This document shows, piece by piece, positions 60,973-64,000 of a stretch of DNA of 64,000 bases. Below the pieces are notes generated by a model. That model did not search any database, was not told the origin of the DNA, and was given only the letters and a program-made list of their open reading frames with translations. The translations under genes and the position numbers were made by a program. Within the stretch, counting starts at the first letter, position 1. Every line of letters begins with the position of its first letter. This stretch comes from Agrococcus jenensis (lineage in GTDB: Bacteria > Actinomycetota > Actinomycetes > Actinomycetales > Microbacteriaceae): the NCBI RefSeq assembly GCF_003752465.1, contig NZ_RKHJ01000001.1, positions 186,001 to 250,000 of the forward strand, given 5' to 3'.

Positions 60973-62265
60973 ATGCTCGTGCGCGCCCCTCACCGGCTGC
61001 TCGCGACCTTCATCGTGCTGCAGCTCGCGTGCGGCGACCTCGTGCGCAACCTGCTGGGCTGGCCGCTGTGGGGCGCGCTCAGCGGCGTGACGCTGCTCTG
61101 GGCGCTCGTCGCGCTGCGCCGCTCCGGCGCGAGCTGGCAGTGGCTGCCCGCGCCGCTGCTCGCCTTCATCGGCGTCGCCGCCGCGACGATCATCGTCACG
61201 CCGCACCCGCTCGCGACCCTGCTCGGCGTCGCGCTGCTGCTCGTGCACGTGATGCTCGCGGTGCTGCTCGCGACGCTCCCGCTGCACACGCTGCTCGAGG
61301 TGCTCCACCGCTGCCTGCAGGGCATGCTCATCGCCTCGCTCGCCTTCGAGGTGGGCATCGCCGTGTTCGTGCAGGGCCCGGTGTATCCCGTCTGGCTCGA
61401 CAACGACAGCGGGCTGCCGATGATCCCGTGGTCGACCGGCGGCATCTTCTGGGGCCATCGCATCCAGGGCATCACCGGCAACCCGAACCTCACGGCGATG
61501 CTCGCGCTCCTCGCGCTCATCGTGGCGATCGGCCGCCATCGCGCGGGGCTCGACCGCCGGCTGTGGTGGGTCTGGACGGCGCTGCCGGTCGTCGTGCTGG
61601 CGCTCACGCGCTCGATGACGGTGCTCGTCGCGGCGCTCGTCGTGCTCGTCTCGTTCTGGCTCGTCTACACCTGGCGCCGGCGCCCGCGCGGCGCCTTCCG
61701 CCCGGCGGTCGTCACGGCCGCCGGCGTGCTGGCGGTGGTCGCCGCGTGGGCGATCAGCAACTGGGACCGCGTCGTCGAGGCGCTCGGCCGCGAGGCGTCG
61801 ATGGAGGACCGCTTCCAGATCTGGGCCGCCGCGCTCGACTGGTGGCGCGGCTCCCCGCTGCTCGGCAGGGGCTGGATGGGCTACTGGATGCCGTGGGTCG
61901 AGCCGTACGACCGGCTCGGCCTGCAGGACGGCATCGTCTACCTGCAGGCGCACAGCGTCTGGATCGACGTGCTCATGCAGGCGGGCATCCTGGGCGTGCT
62001 CGCGTGGGCGTGGCTGCTCGGCTCGACGCTCCGCGGCGCGGGCCGCGACCTCGCCGAGGCGCCGACCGGTGCCGGCCCGATCGCGGCGGTGCCGCTCATG
62101 ATCCTCGTCGCCGAGGCGGTGCAGGGCATCGCCGAGTCGCGCCCGCTCATCGAGCTCGGCATGGTGCTGCTCGTCATCTTCGCCGTGCGGCAGCAGCGCG
62201 CCCGCGTCGAGCTCGGGCGGCTGCAGACGATGGCCCTCCCGCTGCCCCTGCAGCGCGGCGGGTAG
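60973..62265 (+). CDS. O-antigen ligase/polymerase family protein (Wzy/WaaL-like)
   Basis: A 430-residue membrane protein with about 11 helices. The outside loop includes DNDSGLPMIPWSTGGIFWGHRIQGITGNPNL, and the conserved ligase signature LQAHSVWIDVLMQAGILG is near 320. Such proteins polymerise or ligate undecaprenyl-linked glycans at the outer face of the membrane. It is divergent from the 445-residue membrane gene and 6 bases before the epimerase gene. In this locus it likely polymerises or attaches the rhamnose-containing glycan. Confidence 0.88.
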   Translation: MLVRAPHRLLATFIVLQLACGDLVRNLLGWPLWGALSGVTLLWALVALRRSGASWQWLPAPLLAFIGVAAATIIVTPHPLATLLGVALLLVHVMLAVLLATLPLHTLLEVLHRCLQGMLIASLAFEVGIAVFVQGPVYPVWLDNDSGLPMIPWSTGGIFWGHRIQGITGNPNLTAMLALLALIVAIGRHRAGLDRRLWWVWTALPVVVLALTRSMTVLVAALVVLVSFWLVYTWRRRPRGAFRPAVVTAAGVLAVVAAWAISNWDRVVEALGREASMEDRFQIWAAALDWWRGSPLLGRGWMGYWMPWVEPYDRLGLQDGIVYLQAHSVWIDVLMQAGILGVLAWAWLLGSTLRGAGRDLAEAPTGAGPIAAVPLMILVAEAVQGIAESRPLIELGMVLLVIFAVRQQRARVELGRLQTMALPLPLQRGG

Positions 62266-62270
62266 CATCG

Positions 62271-63134
62271 ATGGCGATGGAGAACACCCAGACTGCGCAG
62301 CACATCCTCGTCACCGGCGCGGGCGGCTACATCGGACGGCACGTCGTCGCGGCGCTGCTCGACCGGGGCGCGCGCGTCACCGCCGTGGTGCGCCACTTCC
62401 GCGCCTACCGCATCGACGAGCGCGCGACCGTGGTGGAGGCTGACCTGCTCGACCCGCACACCGACCTCGACGCGCTCATCGCCGACAGGCCCGACGCGGT
62501 CGTGCACCTCGCGTGGGAGGCGGGCTTCGCGCACAACTCCCCCGTGCACATGCTGCGCCTCTCCGACCACTTCCGGGTGCTGACGCACTTCGCGAAGGCC
62601 GGCATCACGCGGCTCGCGATCCTCGGCACGATGCACGAGATCGGCCGCTTCGAGGGCGCGATCACCGCCGAGACGCCCACGGCGCCCGCGTCGCTCTACG
62701 GCATCGCGAAGGACGCGCTGCGCCGCGCGGTGCTCGCCGACCTCGGCGACACCACCATCCAGTGGCTGCGCGCCTTCTACATCTACGGCGACGACCGCAA
62801 CAACCAGTCGATCTTCACGAAGCTGCTCGAGGCCGCGGAGCAGGGCAAGCGCACCTTCCCCTTCACCTCCGGCAAGAACCAGTTCGACTTCATCCACGTC
62901 GACGAGCTGGGCAGACAGATCGCCGCCGTCGCGCTGCAGGACGAGGTCGCCGGCGTCATCAACGTGTGCTCCGGCGAGCCGGTCGCGCTCGGCACCCAGG
63001 TGGAGCGCTTCATCGCGGACCACGGCCTCGACATCCAGCTCGAGTACGGCGCCTTCCCGGACCGCCCCTACGACTCGAAGGTCGTCTACGGCGACGCCAC
63101 CGAGATCCGGGCCCTGATGGCGAAGCAGGCATGA
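62271..63134 (+). CDS. NAD-dependent sugar epimerase/dehydratase
   Basis: A 287-residue extended short-chain dehydrogenase. LVTGAGGYIGRHVVAALLDRGARV binds NAD. HLAWEAGFAHNSP is near 77, and the catalytic region SLYGIAKDALRR holds the Tyr-Lys pair. RAFYIYGDDRNNQSIF and DFIHVDELGRQIA follow. It probably modifies a nucleotide sugar for the glycan; the sugar is unknown. A second ATG at 62277 may be the start. The end overlaps the next gene as ATGA. Confidence 0.85.
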   Translation: MAMENTQTAQHILVTGAGGYIGRHVVAALLDRGARVTAVVRHFRAYRIDERATVVEADLLDPHTDLDALIADRPDAVVHLAWEAGFAHNSPVHMLRLSDHFRVLTHFAKAGITRLAILGTMHEIGRFEGAITAETPTAPASLYGIAKDALRRAVLADLGDTTIQWLRAFYIYGDDRNNQSIFTKLLEAAEQGKRTFPFTSGKNQFDFIHVDELGRQIAAVALQDEVAGVINVCSGEPVALGTQVERFIADHGLDIQLEYGAFPDRPYDSKVVYGDATEIRALMAKQA

Positions 63135-64000
63135 CCGGATCCGGCGACCCGGACCGGATCGAGCTGCAGCAGCAGATCGACAGCCTGCGGGCGCAGCTCG
63201 AGCAGGCCGAGGCGCGCGCAGAGCGGCCCGACGCGTGGGACCCGAAGGTCTGGGCGTCGCGCGCGAGCCGCATCGGCTCGATGGGCGCGCGCGCCGTGCG
63301 GCGCGCCAAGGCCGCCGCGAGCGGACCGAGGGCGAAGCGCGCCACCGACCGCACGCGCCCCTCCTCGTTCCCCGCGTGGCAGCGGCGGCTCGAGGGCGCG
63401 CGCTTCGTCGGCTTCCCGACCCACTGGCGCGAGCGCACCGGACCCGCGACGGCCGCACCCGTCGCCGTCGTGCTGCACTGCCACTACGCCGAGCTGCTCG
63501 ACGAGCTGCTCGCCGCGCTGCCCGCGATCGGCGAGCCGTTCGACCTGTACGTCACGAACTCCTCCGGCCAGGCGATCTCGGCGGCACGGCTCGCGGCCGC
63601 CGGTGCCGCGCACGCCGAGGTGCTGACGGTCGAGAACCACGGCCGCGACATCTGGCCGCTCGTGCAGGTCGTGAACGCGGGCATCCTCGACCCCTACGAC
63701 GTCGTGCTCAAGGTCCACACGAAGCGCAGCGAGTGGCGCGAGGGCCACGGCGAGCTCGAGGGCTCCGGCGCCGACTGGCGCGCGGCGCTCGTCGGCTCGC
63801 TGCTCGGCCCGCACACCCGCGGGATCGTCGAGGCGTTCCGCCGGGACCGCTCGATCGGCATCGTCACCGCCGACGGCAGCGTCGCGGGGCCCGAGCACTG
63901 GGGCTCGAACCTGGACCTCGTCCGCGGCATCCTCGAGCGGCTCTCGATGCCGCTCGAGCCCGACGAGCTGCGGTTCGCGGCCGGCTCGATGTACTGGATC
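63131..64000 (+). CDS. RgpF-like glycosyltransferase with N-terminal coiled coil, cut by the window end
   Basis: The first 290 residues of a longer protein. Residues 9-35 form a coiled coil (ELQQQIDSLRAQLEQAEARA), followed by RPDAWDPKVW and a basic stretch near 45-80. The RgpF domain starts near 100 with VAVVLHCHYAELLDELLAAL, then VENHGRDIWPLVQVVNAGILDPYDVVLKVHTKRS. It probably extends a rhamnose-type polymer together with the protein at 57119. The ATG overlaps the epimerase stop. The frame is open to the last base. Confidence 0.82.
   Translation, partial: MTGSGDPDRIELQQQIDSLRAQLEQAEARAERPDAWDPKVWASRASRIGSMGARAVRRAKAAASGPRAKRATDRTRPSSFPAWQRRLEGARFVGFPTHWRERTGPATAAPVAVVLHCHYAELLDELLAALPAIGEPFDLYVTNSSGQAISAARLAAAGAAHAEVLTVENHGRDIWPLVQVVNAGILDPYDVVLKVHTKRSEWREGHGELEGSGADWRAALVGSLLGPHTRGIVEAFRRDRSIGIVTADGSVAGPEHWGSNLDLVRGILERLSMPLEPDELRFAAGSMYWI

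Noticed and set aside
58798-62268. A 1156-codon minus-strand frame including the mannose synthase-like gene
   Set aside because: Homology begins at 59535; the rest overlaps two convincing genes in other frames.

Overview
This window is very GC-rich and almost entirely coding: about 61 protein genes and one tRNA, with no gene-free stretch longer than about 200 bases. Codon use, GTG/TTG starts, a WhiB regulator, an RmlC-RmlD fusion, DUF501/DUF3499/DUF5719 proteins, an F420-type LLM oxidoreductase and the order rml - manB - DUF3499 - zincin - whiB - manA all point to an actinomycete. The gene mix looks like Microbacteriaceae (Agrococcus or a relative), but the genus is inference. I see no insertion sequence, prophage or CRISPR array. 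Nearly all of the long antisense open frames are GC-driven shadows of real genes.

Layout. 141-5209 (minus): a type-2 NADH dehydrogenase-like enzyme, a DUF501 protein, an FtsB/DivIC-like division protein, enolase and histidyl-tRNA synthetase. 5291-7637: a Pr6Pr membrane protein, then a divergent TetR/oxidoreductase pair with twin operators. 7668-16531 (minus): rplY - pth - lipoprotein - mfd - mazG, running without a gap into a His-rich membrane protein, a YcnI-like copper protein and a PepSY membrane protein. 16730-30049: a sugar-acid island. It has an IclR regulator, an MHS-type MFS permease, a fumarylacetoacetase-family enzyme, a 2-hydroxyacid dehydrogenase, IdnO, IdnD, gluconokinase and GntP in one run on the minus strand. 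Next to them are a divergent 3-hydroxyisobutyrate-dehydrogenase-like gene, an FGD-like LLM enzyme, an SMP-30 lactonase, a RibD_C/DHFR-like gene and 6-phosphogluconate dehydrogenase. 30062-33893: a DcuS/DcuR-like two-component pair divergent from dctA. 33943-41872: an APC permease, rlmC, a coiled-coil protein, prs, glmU, tRNA-Gln, an epoxide-hydrolase-like enzyme, MarR and two small membrane proteins. 41874-64000: ahcY, then a cell-wall glycan region with rmlCD, rmlB, manB, manA, whiB, large glycosyltransferases, two RgpF-like proteins, a polyprenol-phosphate mannose synthase-like enzyme, a Wzy/WaaL-like polymerase and an epimerase. The last RgpF-like gene runs off the right end.

How the genes fit together. 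The sugar-acid island reads as one route: 2-keto-L-gulonate (inferred) to L-idonate to 5-ketogluconate to gluconate (IdnD and IdnO), to 6-phosphogluconate (GntK), to ribulose 5-phosphate (Gnd). It has its own importers and an IclR regulator with readable operator candidates. The right-hand region makes dTDP-rhamnose and mannose phosphates and polymerises a rhamnose-type surface glycan.

A recurrent signal is a TANNNT -10 box 6-7 bases before an ATG or GTG, which implies many leaderless transcripts. It occurs at nine clear places, plus one weaker GACAAT case. The two best leads for undescribed biology are the sugar-acid island, whose IdnD has lost its structural-zinc cysteines, and the split coiled-coil/RgpF arrangement in the glycan locus.
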